Shown in pieces: positions 16,011-24,373 of a stretch of 24,373 nt of DNA. The stretch covers positions 147,830 through 172,202 of the forward strand of contig MU631505.1 in assembly GCA_026770615.1 (NCBI GenBank), written 5' to 3'. The notes beneath the pieces were generated by a model, which ran no database searches, had not been told where the DNA came from, and saw nothing but the letters and a program-made list of their open reading frames with translations. A program made the translations under genes and the position numbers. This DNA comes from Pavlovales sp. CCMP2436 (Eukaryota; Haptophyta; Pavlovophyceae; Pavlovales). Numbering within the stretch: the first letter of the stretch is position 1; each line of letters starts with the position of its first letter.

Positions 16011-17985
16011 TCAGAAAACGTCCGTCACGTCTCCCTTATTGAGGAGCCTGGTGAGGTGCAGCTTCTGGCCGAACTTGAGCGACTTGCCGTACATCTTGGC
16101 TCTGGCCGCGATCATCAGCTTGATCTGCTCGCCGCGCGCGGCCGGGCTGAAGACCTCCTCAAAGTCGACGCCTTGCCGCTGTCGGCAGCCCCAGAGGACG
16201 GTCCGCGCCTTGAAGCGTATGACCTGCGAGGTGTTGTCCGTCTTGACGGCGAAGACCCATCTGCAGGGCAGGATGGCCGTGTCCTTGTGCACGACCTTGG
16301 GCTTGTACGTGCCCATCTTCTTGTGCATGACGAGGTGCTCGTTCATGGCGGCGATCCACTGCACCGCGTGCTCGGAGGCGATGGCCTGCTTACACGAGTT
16401 CGGGATGATGACCGTGCTGCCGTCGAGGTAGGCCGTGGTAGCCGGACGCGCGTGCGCCTGCTCGCGTGGCGGCTCTGCTGCGGGTGTGGGGTGCACGTGT
16501 CTCCCGCGCGCTGCGGGTGCCGCCGCGGGCTTGCTGCTCCGCGCAGCTGCTGGGGGTGCGCTTGCGCCGCGCGCCTCGGGCGCCGCCGCGTCGCGCGCGG
16601 GTGCCGCCGCGGGCGTGCTGCTCCGCGCAGCCGCTGGGAACGCGCGTGCGTCGCGCGCCTTGGGTGCCGCCACGGGCGTGCTTCTCCGCGCAGCTGCCGG
16701 GGGCGCGCGTGCGCTTCCGCGTGCGCTGCGCGCTGCGGGTGCCGCCGCGAGCGTGCTGCTTCGCGCAGCCGCGCCGCTCCGCGAGGCCTGGTCCTTTCGC
16801 AGCGGGTCGTGAGCGAGCGGGAGCGTTGGTTTTGGGGCCGACTCGATAAAATCGCCCGACGACTCGTCGGCGCCGCGCGGCCCGAAGTGCTCGTGCTCGA
16901 CGTTGGCGGCGGCGATCGTGCTGTCGACTTCTGCGTCGAAAGCCTCCACGGTCGCCTCGCTGCCGAACTTGTCAAAGGACGGCACACTCCCTCCCTCGAT
17001 CGCGGGGCGCTCGTCGATCTGCACATGCTGTGAGTATGTGACGCGCCCGTCCTCCAGGAGCACTATGTGACCGAAGATGTACCGCCAGGCCTTGTCCATC
17101 TGCACGTCGTCGTAGCCGTGCCCTATGACTCTGCCCTTGAGCGATGGCATAGAGAGCTTGCCCTTTGCTCTCAGCGTCGACGGGCTTCCCCATGAGACCA
17201 GGTGGGTGAGGTCAGGCCTGCGGTTGAAAAAGAGCTCGTAGGGCGTTACGTAACAGGTGACGCCCATCTCCTTGTCCACGACCGCGTGCACCGCCAGCAG
17301 GTTTCAGCGCGCAACTGAGTTGCGCGCGGCCCAGTGCCAGAGGCGCTTGGCGATTCCCGTGGACTCGAGCGCCGCCCGCACGTCCGCCGCGAGCGTCTCG
17401 AAACTCCGCTCGGCGACGCCGTTGGAGGAAGGGTGGTGCGGGCAGGAGGTAACGTTCGCGGCGAGCCCGAACTCGAGCAGCACCTTGGCAAACGCTTCGC
17501 TGTTCATTGTCGTCCCGCCATCGGTGTGCAAGTAGCGACGCCATCCCCGCCCGAGCAGGAAGTGCCCGCCGACGTGGGCTGCGAGGCCCATCTCGCTGAT
17601 CCAGAACTTGAGTAACTTGGGGATGTCCGCCTGCGACTTGCAGAAGTAGATCCTCTTGAACTTGGAGTACCCGTCCACGAAGATGAACGCGTACTTGATG
17701 CCCTACCCCTCGCCGTTGCGCCCGACCGGCAGATCGTGCTAGGAGACTTGGAAAGCGTCGAGGTACGTGAACTCTCCCGGGGCTCGCGCTGCGCGAAGTG
17801 GCCGACTCCACGTCGACCGGCGCATCTGAGCTCCGCCGAAAACGGACAGGTCGGCGGCCTCGGGTGTCGACGATTCCATCCCGTCGACTGCAGCGAGCGT
17901 GCGCTGCAAAAGTCTTGCGTCTGTGGTGCCCGTGCGCTGCGCCCACAGCCGGAGCCAGCTTGCCGAGGGGCGCCTCCCGCCCCTG
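16011..17985 (-). pseudogene. Copia integrase, Ala/Pro-rich linker and start of reverse transcriptase
   Basis: The frame begins near 17985 with the pre-integrase region (LWAQRTGTTDARLLQRTLAA). It continues to the catalytic core with its Asp-Asp-Glu triad (EFTYLDAFQVS, YLHTDGGTTMNSEAF, SNGVAERSFETLAADVR) and VDGYSKFKRIYF. Then come YELFFNRRPDLTHL, a GYDDVQMDKAWRYIF block, an Ala/Pro/Arg-rich repeated linker (16440-16800), and the RT start (ILPCRWVFAVKTDN, GVDFEEVFSPAARGEQIKLM). In-frame stops are two TAG between LDAFQVS and IKYAF (17700-17745) and a TGA at about 17304 (NSVAR*NLL). All are explained by TGG changed at one G. The HHCC zinc-binding positions of the pre-integrase domain appear as Ala, Thr, Phe and Ala, so that finger is lost. 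Confidence 0.92.
16440..16800 (-). repeat. Coding minisatellite in the integrase-RT linker
   Basis: About five units translating to variants of AAARSSTPAAAPxARDA on the element's strand. GC-rich, low-complexity, between two conserved domains. Confidence 0.8.
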
Positions 17986-18180
17986 AGCTGGGTCGGCCGC
18001 GCGGCCGGGCCCCTTAGTTACCCTGGCGCGTGTCGAGCGTCGCGCCGCTACCGCGCCCCGCGCCGCGCCCTGCGCCACGACCCGCGCCGCGGCCGCACCT
18101 GCGCTGACTGAGCGCTGGCGCTGCCGACGCCACCGGCGCGGGTGTCTCCGGGAGGCTGCCTGCGCGCATGCGCGCGCGTA

Positions 18181-19320
18181 TCATCGGTTCGCGTCGATAG
18201 AGATGCGCCCAACGCCGACCTTGGTGAAGTCGAGGTAGGAGCTGGACTTGCTGAAGTGCACGTCGACCCCGTGAGCTACGAGGCGCTGCACCGAGAGCAG
18301 CCGCGTCGTGACGTCGGCAACGCCCCACGCGTGTGCCTCGATGTCGACCGAGTTCTTGCCCTTGCCGAGGTTGAACTCCGCGTAGCCCTCGCACGAAGCG
18401 GCGGACTGGTAGCCCTTGCCGCCCCACTCGACCGAGCCCTTGCTCGCCTTCCTGCGCTTGGTGATGTCCTTTGGCTTCAAGAGGTGCCGGTCGGCGCCCG
18501 AATCCACGTTGAGCATGACAGTACCGTCCGTCTCCTGGTCGTGCGCCGAGCGAGCGTTGGCGAGCTGGAAGGAGCCGAGGTCGCGCTCCATCTTGCGCCC
18601 GCTGAGGAGGCCCTTGGAGCGCGGTTGGTGCCGCTGCTCGGCCTTGGCCATGGTGAGGAAGGAGTTGTCACCGCGCGCGGCCACTCCCTTGGGCTTCGAC
18701 TTGACGATGTACTTGGGGGGCGGGTGCTTGGGGGCCTTGAACTCGCCGGGCCTCTGCTGACGCGCGGCCGCGCGCCGCGCTGCAGCAGAGCTCTCCACTG
18801 CCGACACCTCCTACTCGGAATCGGCCTCGTTTCCGGGCACGAGCTCGGGGAGGTCGCAGAAACTCTCGAGTAGGTTGGGGAGCTGGGCGAGCGCCGCCAC
18901 TCCCTCCGCGCCCCACGTACACGACTCGTCGGGCTCTTTCGTGGAGGCGACAGAGCTGGCATCGGAGTCCGGGAGATCGCTGGAGTCCGGGAGCCCTGCG
19001 AGCGACTCGAGGTGGTTGTGGCACCGGGCCACGTTGGCGTAGGCCCGGTTGGACTCGCGCTGACCCGACTGGAGGCGGATGACTTTGCGCACCGGCCCAG
19101 GGACAGGGGAATCCCCGTCGCCACCGCGCTCGCCTCCACCGCCACCGCCGCGCTCGCCGCCACTGTAGCCGCCGCCACCGTCGCGCCCGCCGCCACCGTA
19201 GCCGCCGCGCCCAAAGGCGCCACGCCCCCCGAACGTACCGCGCCCGCCATTTCCGCGCAGGCAGTCGCGCTGGAAGTGCGCGCCGCCGCATGTGAAATAG
19301 CCATCGCGGGTAGGGGGCTG
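18181..19320 (-). pseudogene. Copia gag zinc knuckle and aspartic protease
   Basis: In one frame from about 19320: a nucleocapsid knuckle (DGYFTCGGAHFQRDCLRGN), a Gly/Arg-rich tract (19110-19250), an acidic Ser/Asp/Pro-rich linker ending VPGNEADSE, an in-frame TAG (18811-18813), then the protease with LNVDSGADRHLLKPKDI. Asp-Ser-Gly-Ala is the expected aspartic-protease active site. It ends in TRLLSVQRLVAHGVDVHFSK, the usual lead into the pre-integrase zone, and stops at 18181. The knuckle has lost its first Cys (Tyr in its place) and one residue before His, so it should not bind zinc as a CCHC finger. The remaining 200 nt to the integrase is Arg/Gly-rich and broken. Confidence 0.9.
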
Positions 19321-19348
19321 CTTATGCTGCGTTTGCCGAGGAAGTCTT

Positions 19349-19385
<37 letters not shown>

Positions 19386-20738
19386 GCAGACTCGCCCGTC
19401 GCCCGTCGCGCCTGCGCGACGACAGGGACCTTGCACATGATCACGTGCTGGCGCAGCTCGCTGATCACGAACTGGTAGAGAGTGATGTTGACCTCGCCCC
19501 GGGGCGTGCGCTTGACGCGCGCGATGATGGGCAGCGTCACGGCGCCCTCAGGGATCAGCTCGAGGATGTCGAACAACCTCGAAGCAGCCTCGTTCATGGA
19601 GACCGCCTCTGCGGCGACTCTGGCGTCGTTGTACAAGGCGAGCCCCTCCTCGATGGAGATCTTCGACTTGCCGGCGAGGGGGTACTTGGCCCTGACGTGC
19701 ACGAGCAGCTGTGAGCCAAAGTCGGTCCGGCTCGAGCGCAGCGCGATCGAGTCGAATTTTTTCGAAGATGGCGGACTGGGTGTCGAACTGGCGCACGCCG
19801 ACGTGCGTCTTAAGGGAGCGCATCGCGTCCTCAGCGATCATCTCGTTGAGCACGCCGAGTGCGCAGACCGCCGACTTATCCCAGAGGCTGCCGAGGTACT
19901 TGGTGTAAGTCGGGTACTTGCTCGCGTCGCTCTTGCAGCAAGACTCACAGATCTTGACCTCCAAGTCCGCAGCGAGCGAGTCGAGCTCGCACTCGGCGCG
20001 GAGGATCATGCGCTTGGCATCGGCGCGGAAGCGCTGGACCTTCGAAGACGCCGCCAGCGCCGGCGTGGTAGGTTCCGAAACCGGCGCAGAGGCGGTCTCA
20101 GAGCCGCTGCCTTTCAGCAGCGGAGACTGCTGCGGCACGCCCTCGAGCTTGACGGCGTCGGCGATGGCCTTGAAAGAGGGTGTCCAATGCGGGGAACCCT
20201 CCACCGACTTGTCGCACGGGGTGGCGGACGTCTCGAAAGTGCCGCGCACCATCGTTTTGCCGCCGTCGCCCCGCTCGACAGTGAGGCAGGTCGCTGAAGC
20301 GGATCGTATCGACATCGATCTGCTCCTTCTCTGCGTCGGTGACGAAGTCGGTCATGTACTTGTTGGCGCACATGCGCAGGGTCCCGTCCGCGTCCATCAC
20401 CGTACGCTCGTACTTAATCGAGTTCGCTGTGACGACTGCGTCGATGTGGGAGCTCGCCTGCGCGAACGCCTCAGCGGTCGGGCCGCTGTGGTGCAACTTC
20501 TGCTCGACGAACTTCGGGCTCGCGAGATGAGCTCCTGCATGTTTGTCTCGATGCTGAGCTCGACGATCGTCGGCAGGTTGGCTTTATACAGCGCCTTCTC
20601 GAGCTCGCGCAGGAGCTTGAGCTTGGTCGGCATCTCTGCGAGGTCGGCCATGTTGATCTTCTTCATGTTCTTCATCAGGTTGTTGTCCTGAGACGCACCG
20701 TCCAGGGCACGCGTGTCGTTGTAACGCGATGAGCTCAT
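19321..20738 (-). pseudogene. Copia gag, capsid region
   Basis: Recoverable in four frames. It starts MSSSRYNDTRALDGASQD (ATG at 20736-20738), then ADLAEMPTKLKLLRELEKAL. After a shift near 20518 come KFVEQKLHHSGPTAEAFAQA and VMDADGTLRMCANKYMTDFV. After a shift near 20290 come KTMVRGTFETSATPCDK and SKYPTYTKYLGSLWDKSAVC. After a shift in an A6 run at 19757-19762 come HVRAKYPLAGKSKISIEEGL, ALYNDARVAAEAV and LYQFVISELRQHVIM. It ends in a poly-Gly run from a (GGC)n array (19340-19385) with another frame change. Gag forms the virus-like particle that packages element RNA. The alpha-helical, charged sequence fits a copia capsid, but capsids diverge fast, so identity rests mainly on position before the zinc knuckle and protease. 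The first ATG overlaps the end of the 5' LTR. Confidence 0.85.
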
Positions 20739-20997
20739 GTTGGATACGGCCCTGATGCGTCTCTCAGCCTAGTCCTCTCGGCGCTAGCTGGAAGCAGCAC
20801 TCGCTCTGCGCGAGTGGCCAGCAGGGGCAACGATGGTGAAAGTACCTGCAAAGGACGAAAAGATGACGCCTTAAAGGCCGCATGTTCTATCTTATGGCAG
20901 CAGATCCGCTCTGCCGACCGGACTGGTTCTCACTCACTAATAGTCCAGTCCTGGTGTCCGAGGCCCAGACCAGCTCCGCGCTGTCCGGCGCATGACA
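20738..20997 (-). repeat. 5' LTR of the copia element (260 bp)
   Basis: TGTTGGATACGGCC...GGCGCATGACA on the plus strand. It should hold the element's promoter and polyadenylation signal. Followed by the target duplication CAAGC (20998-21002). No primer-binding site for a tRNA is obvious directly inside it. Confidence 0.95.
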
Positions 20998-21088
20998 CAA
21001 GCGCTAGTGACGCGCTTTGCAGCTTCGCACACTGCTGACTGAGCCACTAATCATAATAATAATATAGTCAAACCTCATCAATTCACTA

Positions 21089-21253
21089 CAGGGGATCGCG
21101 GGCAATAAGAACGGCGCTTTTTGAGGCTAAGGCTGAGTTTTTTAGCAAGTTACATACAAACAATGCTTAAATTTGCTTAAATTACATACAAACAATGCAA
21201 AAAAAAGGCTCAGTTTCTTAACACGACGGTTACTTATTTTTCGCGATCCCCTG
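21089..21253. mobile_element. MITE R2, copy 2 (165 bp, TA target duplication)
   Basis: TA|CAGGGGATCGCG...CGCGATCCCCTG|TA. The termini are inverted repeats of about 30 bp. The interior has the doubled AAATTACATACAAACAATGC unit and the GGCTCAGTTTCTTAACACGA block also present at 1809-1975. Confidence 0.9.
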
Positions 21254-21337
21254 TACTCTCTTACAGTTACTTTATGTGGAAGCAGTCCATTGCGAACCTG
21301 CCGGTGGTGCCAGCAAACTGCCCGCCGGCGGTAAGAG

Positions 21338-21372
21338 TGTGTAAATATCTAGAATGCGTCCGGGAGTAGCCA
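21338..21372 (+). repeat. Dispersed repeat R1, short fragment (copy 4)
   Basis: TGTGTAAATATCTAGAATGC then GTCCGGGAGTAGCC. Only the 5' part of the repeat is recognisable. Confidence 0.5.
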
Positions 21373-21471
21373 ACGCCGCCACGATCTGCGCCACTGCATT
21401 GCCACCGTTTCCAGCGACATCGTCTAACAGTTCGCCGCCTGCGCGCCACGCAGGTGCAAGCACGCAAGAAA

Positions 21472-21692
21472 ACACGTTTGCAGCTTTTCAGCCCTCGCGG
21501 ATATCCGTTTTTCGCTCAGGAGCGCCGGTCGGATCCGCTTTTCACTCAAGAACGCGCGTGGATCTACATCTGCCCCGTACGGATCCGCTTTTGACCCCAC
21601 GGATCCGCTTCTGGCCCCTCCGTGACACGGATCCGGAAGTATATGAAAAACGAATACGGATGCGCCCTTCACCCCTACTCTCACTCACTTAG
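21472..21692 (-). mobile_element. Right inverted terminal repeat with a GGATCC motif array
   Basis: Reverse complement of 14082-14298 with scattered differences. Carries CGGATCCGCTTTT and related motifs about six times. Ends outward in CTACTCTCACTCACTTAG, matching the left CTACGAGTGAGAG. Confidence 0.8.
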
Positions 21693-22434
21693 ATTTGTGG
21701 CGCCCCGCCTACTAGGGATCACTCATTTGCGAGTAGGAGCTTTATGGTTTAGGGATCACTTTCTCATTATATAGAGATCACCGTAATGTCCGCAAATTTG
21801 GCATTTTCAGTATTCGTATTACAGCGAAAAATGTGATTACAATTCACCTCAGATAGTTCCTTGTGCACCAGCACCTGGATTTAGGAGTGCGGTGAGCAGA
21901 GGATCAGCGCAGTCAGCGCAGTGAGCAGCGGCCGTGCGCTATAGTAACCCCTTTAATTGTTATTCGTGTATATATTAGCAACCCACTGAGATGGGCAGCG
22001 GAGCGAGCCGCCCTCGCTGGAGGCAAAGCGATCAGCAGTCGTACTATTTCACTAACCCTATCATTATATTGAATAACGTATTAGTTATGAACTGCTACAC
22101 CGGGCGTGAAGTGTGGTGCTAGCCCGCACTTGGGGCACGGAGCCCGACGGAGCTCGGCGGTGATGATTCCGCGGGTAATTTCGTGCCAGTTTCGAAATAA
22201 AAAATCACGGAATTCCCTTTTAAGAGAGATAACTGAGTTTCAGTTACACAACCGTGTCCACAGCTCATCCCAGCGCTCCTCGTGTCGCTTGAGTCTGCCG
22301 CTCTTGCCCTCTCGCTCGGCGTCGACTTGTTCTCCATCCTTCACTTGCTTCTCTCGATTACAAAGCACACGAGTTGAGAGTGACTTCGACTTGGCTTGGC
22401 TCCCGGCTGAGCGTCGGCGGCGCACGAGCCCGCG
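21693..22434. other. Upstream region of the ankyrin gene
   Basis: Near the element end it has repeated AGGGATCAC motifs (21714, 21762). Then mixed-composition DNA without a recognised gene. The last 60 nt before the ATG (GTCGGCGGCGCACGAGCCCGCG) resemble the region before the pseudogene start at 4451 and are probably 5' untranslated. Confidence 0.5.
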
Positions 22435-23367
22435 ATGGCACTCCGCGCGGTGTGCATGGAAGGGAACGTGGGCCGCCTGCGCACCCTGCTCGCAGCTGGC
22501 CTCGATGTTAACTACGCCACAGCGCAGGGCAGTACTGCACTGATGGTGGCGAGCAGGCTGGGCCATGCCGAGTGCATGCGCCTCCTGCTCGAGGCGGGCG
22601 CCGACATGAACCACGCAGACCTAGAGGGCTTTACTGTGCTGATGAGAGTGATCAGTTATGGGCACGCCGAGTGTGCGAGCCTCCTGCTCGAGGCCGGCGC
22701 CGATGTGAACTCTGCCGATAGTGAAGGCTACACCGTGCTGATGCATGCGTGTTCCCTGCGCCACGCCGGGTGCGTGCGCCTCCTGCTCGTTATGGGCGCC
22801 GACGTATTGGTGACCACTACTAGTGGGCAAACCGCTCTCTTCTACGGCAGCATCCCAATCAGCCCCCCAATAAAGAGGATTGACGCTCAGCTCGAAGTGG
22901 TGCAGCTGCTCTGCGCCTACGGTGCACAGCGCGAGACGCTCCACCCGAAAGCGTCCGCCGACTGCCGCGCGTGGGTGCTCGAGACGAGCCGCTGGAGCAC
23001 GCAATTACACCACCTCGAGGTCATTCCACCAGCGCGCGTGCGCCAGCTCCTCACGGGCGGGGCGGACGTGCACGCAAGCAACGGCAGCGGTGACGGTGCG
23101 CCCACGCCGCTCGGGCTCGCGCGCGCGCAGCTCGCGCGCGATCCGGCGCACGAGGGCGCTTCTCTGGTGGTGGCGGCAGCAGCCCCTTGGTCGCGCGCTA
23201 ACCACGCGCTCTTCCCCGCGCACGTGCGCGCGCGTGCGGCCGAGCTGCTGCGGCTCGGCCAGCTGCTCGTCCGAGAGCCGCGCTTCGCGGGCGAGGAGGT
23301 CGCGCTGTTTGACGTGTGGCAGCTCGTGATGGCGCACGTGCTCAGCCGTAACATGCCGCCCAGCTGA
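22435..23367 (+). CDS. Ankyrin-repeat protein with a conserved C-terminal domain (intact, 310 aa)
   Basis: Residues 1-31 form a partial repeat (MEGNVGRLRTLLAAGLDVNY). It is followed by three full ankyrin repeats at about 32-130 (STALMVASRLGHAECMRLLL; TVLMRVISYGHAECASLLLE; TVLMHACSLRHAGCVRLLLV) and a further one ending EVVQLLCAYGAQ. After about residue 170 comes a different domain (WSTQLHHLEVIPPARVRQLL, GAPTPLGLARAQLA, APWSRANHALFPAHVRARAA, ELLRLGQLLVREPRF, VALFDVWQLVMAHVL). Ankyrin stacks bind proteins; no catalytic motif, signal peptide or membrane segment is visible. The gene has no introns. The start is the ATG after GAGCCCGCG, matching the start of the inverted pseudogene at 4451. The specific role is unknown. 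The C-terminal block resembles a domain I associate with large algal ankyrin families, which is recollection rather than a search result. Confidence 0.88.
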   Translation: MALRAVCMEGNVGRLRTLLAAGLDVNYATAQGSTALMVASRLGHAECMRLLLEAGADMNHADLEGFTVLMRVISYGHAECASLLLEAGADVNSADSEGYTVLMHACSLRHAGCVRLLLVMGADVLVTTTSGQTALFYGSIPISPPIKRIDAQLEVVQLLCAYGAQRETLHPKASADCRAWVLETSRWSTQLHHLEVIPPARVRQLLTGGADVHASNGSGDGAPTPLGLARAQLARDPAHEGASLVVAAAAPWSRANHALFPAHVRARAAELLRLGQLLVREPRFAGEEVALFDVWQLVMAHVLSRNMPPS

Positions 23368-24051
23368 CGCCTATCACTGGAAAGGTGCGCCTGCTCGGTT
23401 GGGCGGATTCGCACGGCGCTGGCCCGCGCCCAGCTAGACCGGAGCAGGCTCGCGACGCTCGGCGTGCACCCGGTGAGCCTGCTCGAGCCTGGCTGGGAGT
23501 GGGAGGGAGGGGTGAGGAGTGATGTACGTCTTATCAATTCGGAGATCGGGTGCTGTGTGGGTGTGAGAAGTGGTCTGGTTGTGGTCCGCGCGCTTTTTAT
23601 ATTGCTTTGACGAGTCACTAACTACGTTGCTATAAGTTATCTCCTTTAACTTAAGTATATATTCTGCTAACTATACAGAAGAATCGCGATCGATATATAC
23701 TACTGTATTAGATGAGGTATGGCCCTAAACTCCCGACAGGGGCTGCAAGTGGGAGGGAGGCGTTAAAAGAACTGTTATTAATGTATGTTAAAATAAGAAA
23801 TATTAATATTATAGTTACAAAAAAAGGAATTTTGTATTTCTGCTACTGTGAGAACTAACTAAGTACGCAACCTGTATGAACTTCTATCTAAGTCATAAAT
23901 GAACGCGACATTTAATTATATGAATATATGAATAATAGGGCTGCGGGCCTTCCTACATGAGCTCACGCCGCCAAGATTGAGTTACATTGTAATCATTGAT
24001 GAAAGCGCTATTCAGTACGAAAAGTCTTGGGCGGCCGAACAGCCTGTTACT
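23368..24051. other. Downstream region, no further gene
   Basis: The first 150 bp match the 3' flank of the ankyrin pseudogene. After 23620 the DNA is strongly AT-rich with no recognised coding or RNA gene. Confidence 0.5.
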
Positions 24052-24097
24052 ATTACATTAATGTGGGGGGGTTCGGGCTGGCGGTACGTTTCAAGTA
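24052..24097 (-). repeat. Dispersed repeat R4, reversed fragment (copy 5)
   Basis: On the minus strand: ACTTGAAACGTACCGCCAGC, CCGAACCCCCCCACATTAAT. Lies within about 100 bp of the PRPF31 stop, so it may be part of that transcript's 3' end. Confidence 0.7.
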
Positions 24098-24194
24098 ATT
24101 ATTATATCAAACTCTTCATGTTTAAAACACCATATAGCTCAAACGAATTGATCGATCATGAAGTATGCGATTGTCACGGATAGTGCGGGCGCGC

Positions 24195-24346
24195 CTAGTC
24201 CTTAGTGCGCGCGCTCTTGCCCTTGCTGAAGAAGGAGGCGGCACGCGAAAAGTACGTGTCCGTGCCTTCGTTCTGCTCCATGGCAGCGTAAGGGTTGACC
24301 AGCTCGATGCCCTGTACTGGCGTGAAGGCGAGCGTCGAGGTGAGGC
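24195..24346 (-). CDS. PRPF31: PRPF31 (U4/U6 snRNP protein Prp31), last exon
   Basis: Prp31 holds the U4 snRNA-15.5K complex and is needed to form the U4/U6.U5 tri-snRNP of the spliceosome. On the minus strand, a pyrimidine-rich tract and TTAG acceptor (24347-24370) precede an exon encoding LTSTLAFTPVQGIELVNPYA, then AMEQNEGTDTYFSRAASFFS, KGKSARTKD and TAG (24195-24197). The block AFTPxQGxExVNPxAA...YFSxxAxFxK is the conserved extreme C-terminus of Prp31. The exon starts two bases into a codon, so an upstream exon must end in phase 1. All earlier exons (Nop domain and the rest) lie beyond the right edge. It is convergent with the ankyrin gene. The identification depends on about 45 residues, but the motif is distinctive. 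Confidence 0.85.
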
Positions 24347-24373
24347 CTAAGGAAGGAGGAGAAAAGGGGTGGG

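Larger units (their letters stand above)
14491..20997 (-). mobile_element. Ty1/copia LTR retrotransposon, structurally complete but decayed
   Basis: 6507 bp with direct LTRs at both ends and a perfect 5-bp target duplication CAAGC (14486-14490 and 20998-21002). Domain order on the minus strand is gag, protease, integrase, reverse transcriptase, RNase H; integrase before RT defines the copia superfamily. Several frameshifts and stops break what was one long gag-pol frame, so this copy is inactive on its own. It is inserted inside the inverted-repeat element 14082-21692. An LTR divergence of about 4% means insertion was not recent. Confidence 0.96.
20998..21471. mobile_element. Right internal part of the inverted-repeat element
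   Basis: Continues the older element after the copia insertion: a CTGACTGAGCCACTAATCATA tail-like block (21034), the MITE R2 copy 2, a fragment of repeat R1 (21338-21372) and a GC-rich stretch with a short minus-strand frame (LLDDVAGNGGNAVAQIVAAL) that I cannot assign. Confidence 0.55.

Noticed and set aside
21272..21475. Minus-strand frame LLDDVAGNGGNAVAQIVAAL as a transposase
   Set aside because: Short, no DDE or zinc motifs, and it crosses a repeat R1 fragment; left unassigned.
24165..24350. Plus-strand ORF at the right edge
   Set aside because: Antisense to the PRPF31 exon, which has a conserved motif and a proper acceptor on the minus strand.

Overview
This is nuclear DNA of a eukaryote, probably a unicellular alga or related protist. 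The host genes have GT-AG introns, GC-rich third codon positions and eukaryote-specific products, and they sit in AT-rich, repeat-filled DNA with microsatellites and one run of Ns. The ankyrin proteins with a long Ala/Arg/Leu-rich C-terminal domain remind me of haptophyte-type algae, but that is recollection and weak evidence; I cannot name the species.

Host genes. (1) An UNC50-like membrane protein at 4895-5699 (+): two exons are clear and the C-terminal exon was not found. (2) An unidentified, clearly coding exon at 8375-8487 (+). (3) A complete DCN1-like (cullin neddylation) gene of three exons, at 10114-11814 (+) or from 9718 if the longer reading frame is used. (4) An intact ankyrin-repeat gene at 22435-23367 (+), with a decayed inverted paralogue at 3544-4451 (-). 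(5) The last exon of PRPF31, a U4/U6 snRNP splicing factor, at 24195-24346 (-), running out of the window. These genes have unrelated housekeeping roles and form no pathway or operon.

Mobile DNA dominates the rest. The left edge holds a decayed non-LTR-type reverse transcriptase (1-975, -). A Ty1/copia element fills 14491-20997 (-). It has 261/260-bp LTRs, a perfect 5-bp target duplication (CAAGC), and recognisable gag, protease, integrase, RT and RNase H, all broken by frameshifts and stops. It landed inside an older DNA element whose ~215-bp inverted repeats (14082-14298 and 21472-21692) carry arrays of a GGATCC-centred motif. The same older element also took in a small palindromic MITE (21089-21253), whose sister copy (1809-1975) sits in a different repeat. 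At least eight dispersed repeat families are shared between distant parts of the window, and several are packed into intron 2 of the DCN1-like gene.

Structurally striking sites are a perfect 42-bp inverted repeat with a third arm copy (7935-8050), a second copy of the same module that runs straight into the N gap (12253-12457), a foldback element (12586-12870) and a 324-bp-period tandem block with an open frame (12953-13717). I see no new defence or metabolic system. The unusual content is nested mobile elements, hairpin-forming repeats and their contact with host genes.
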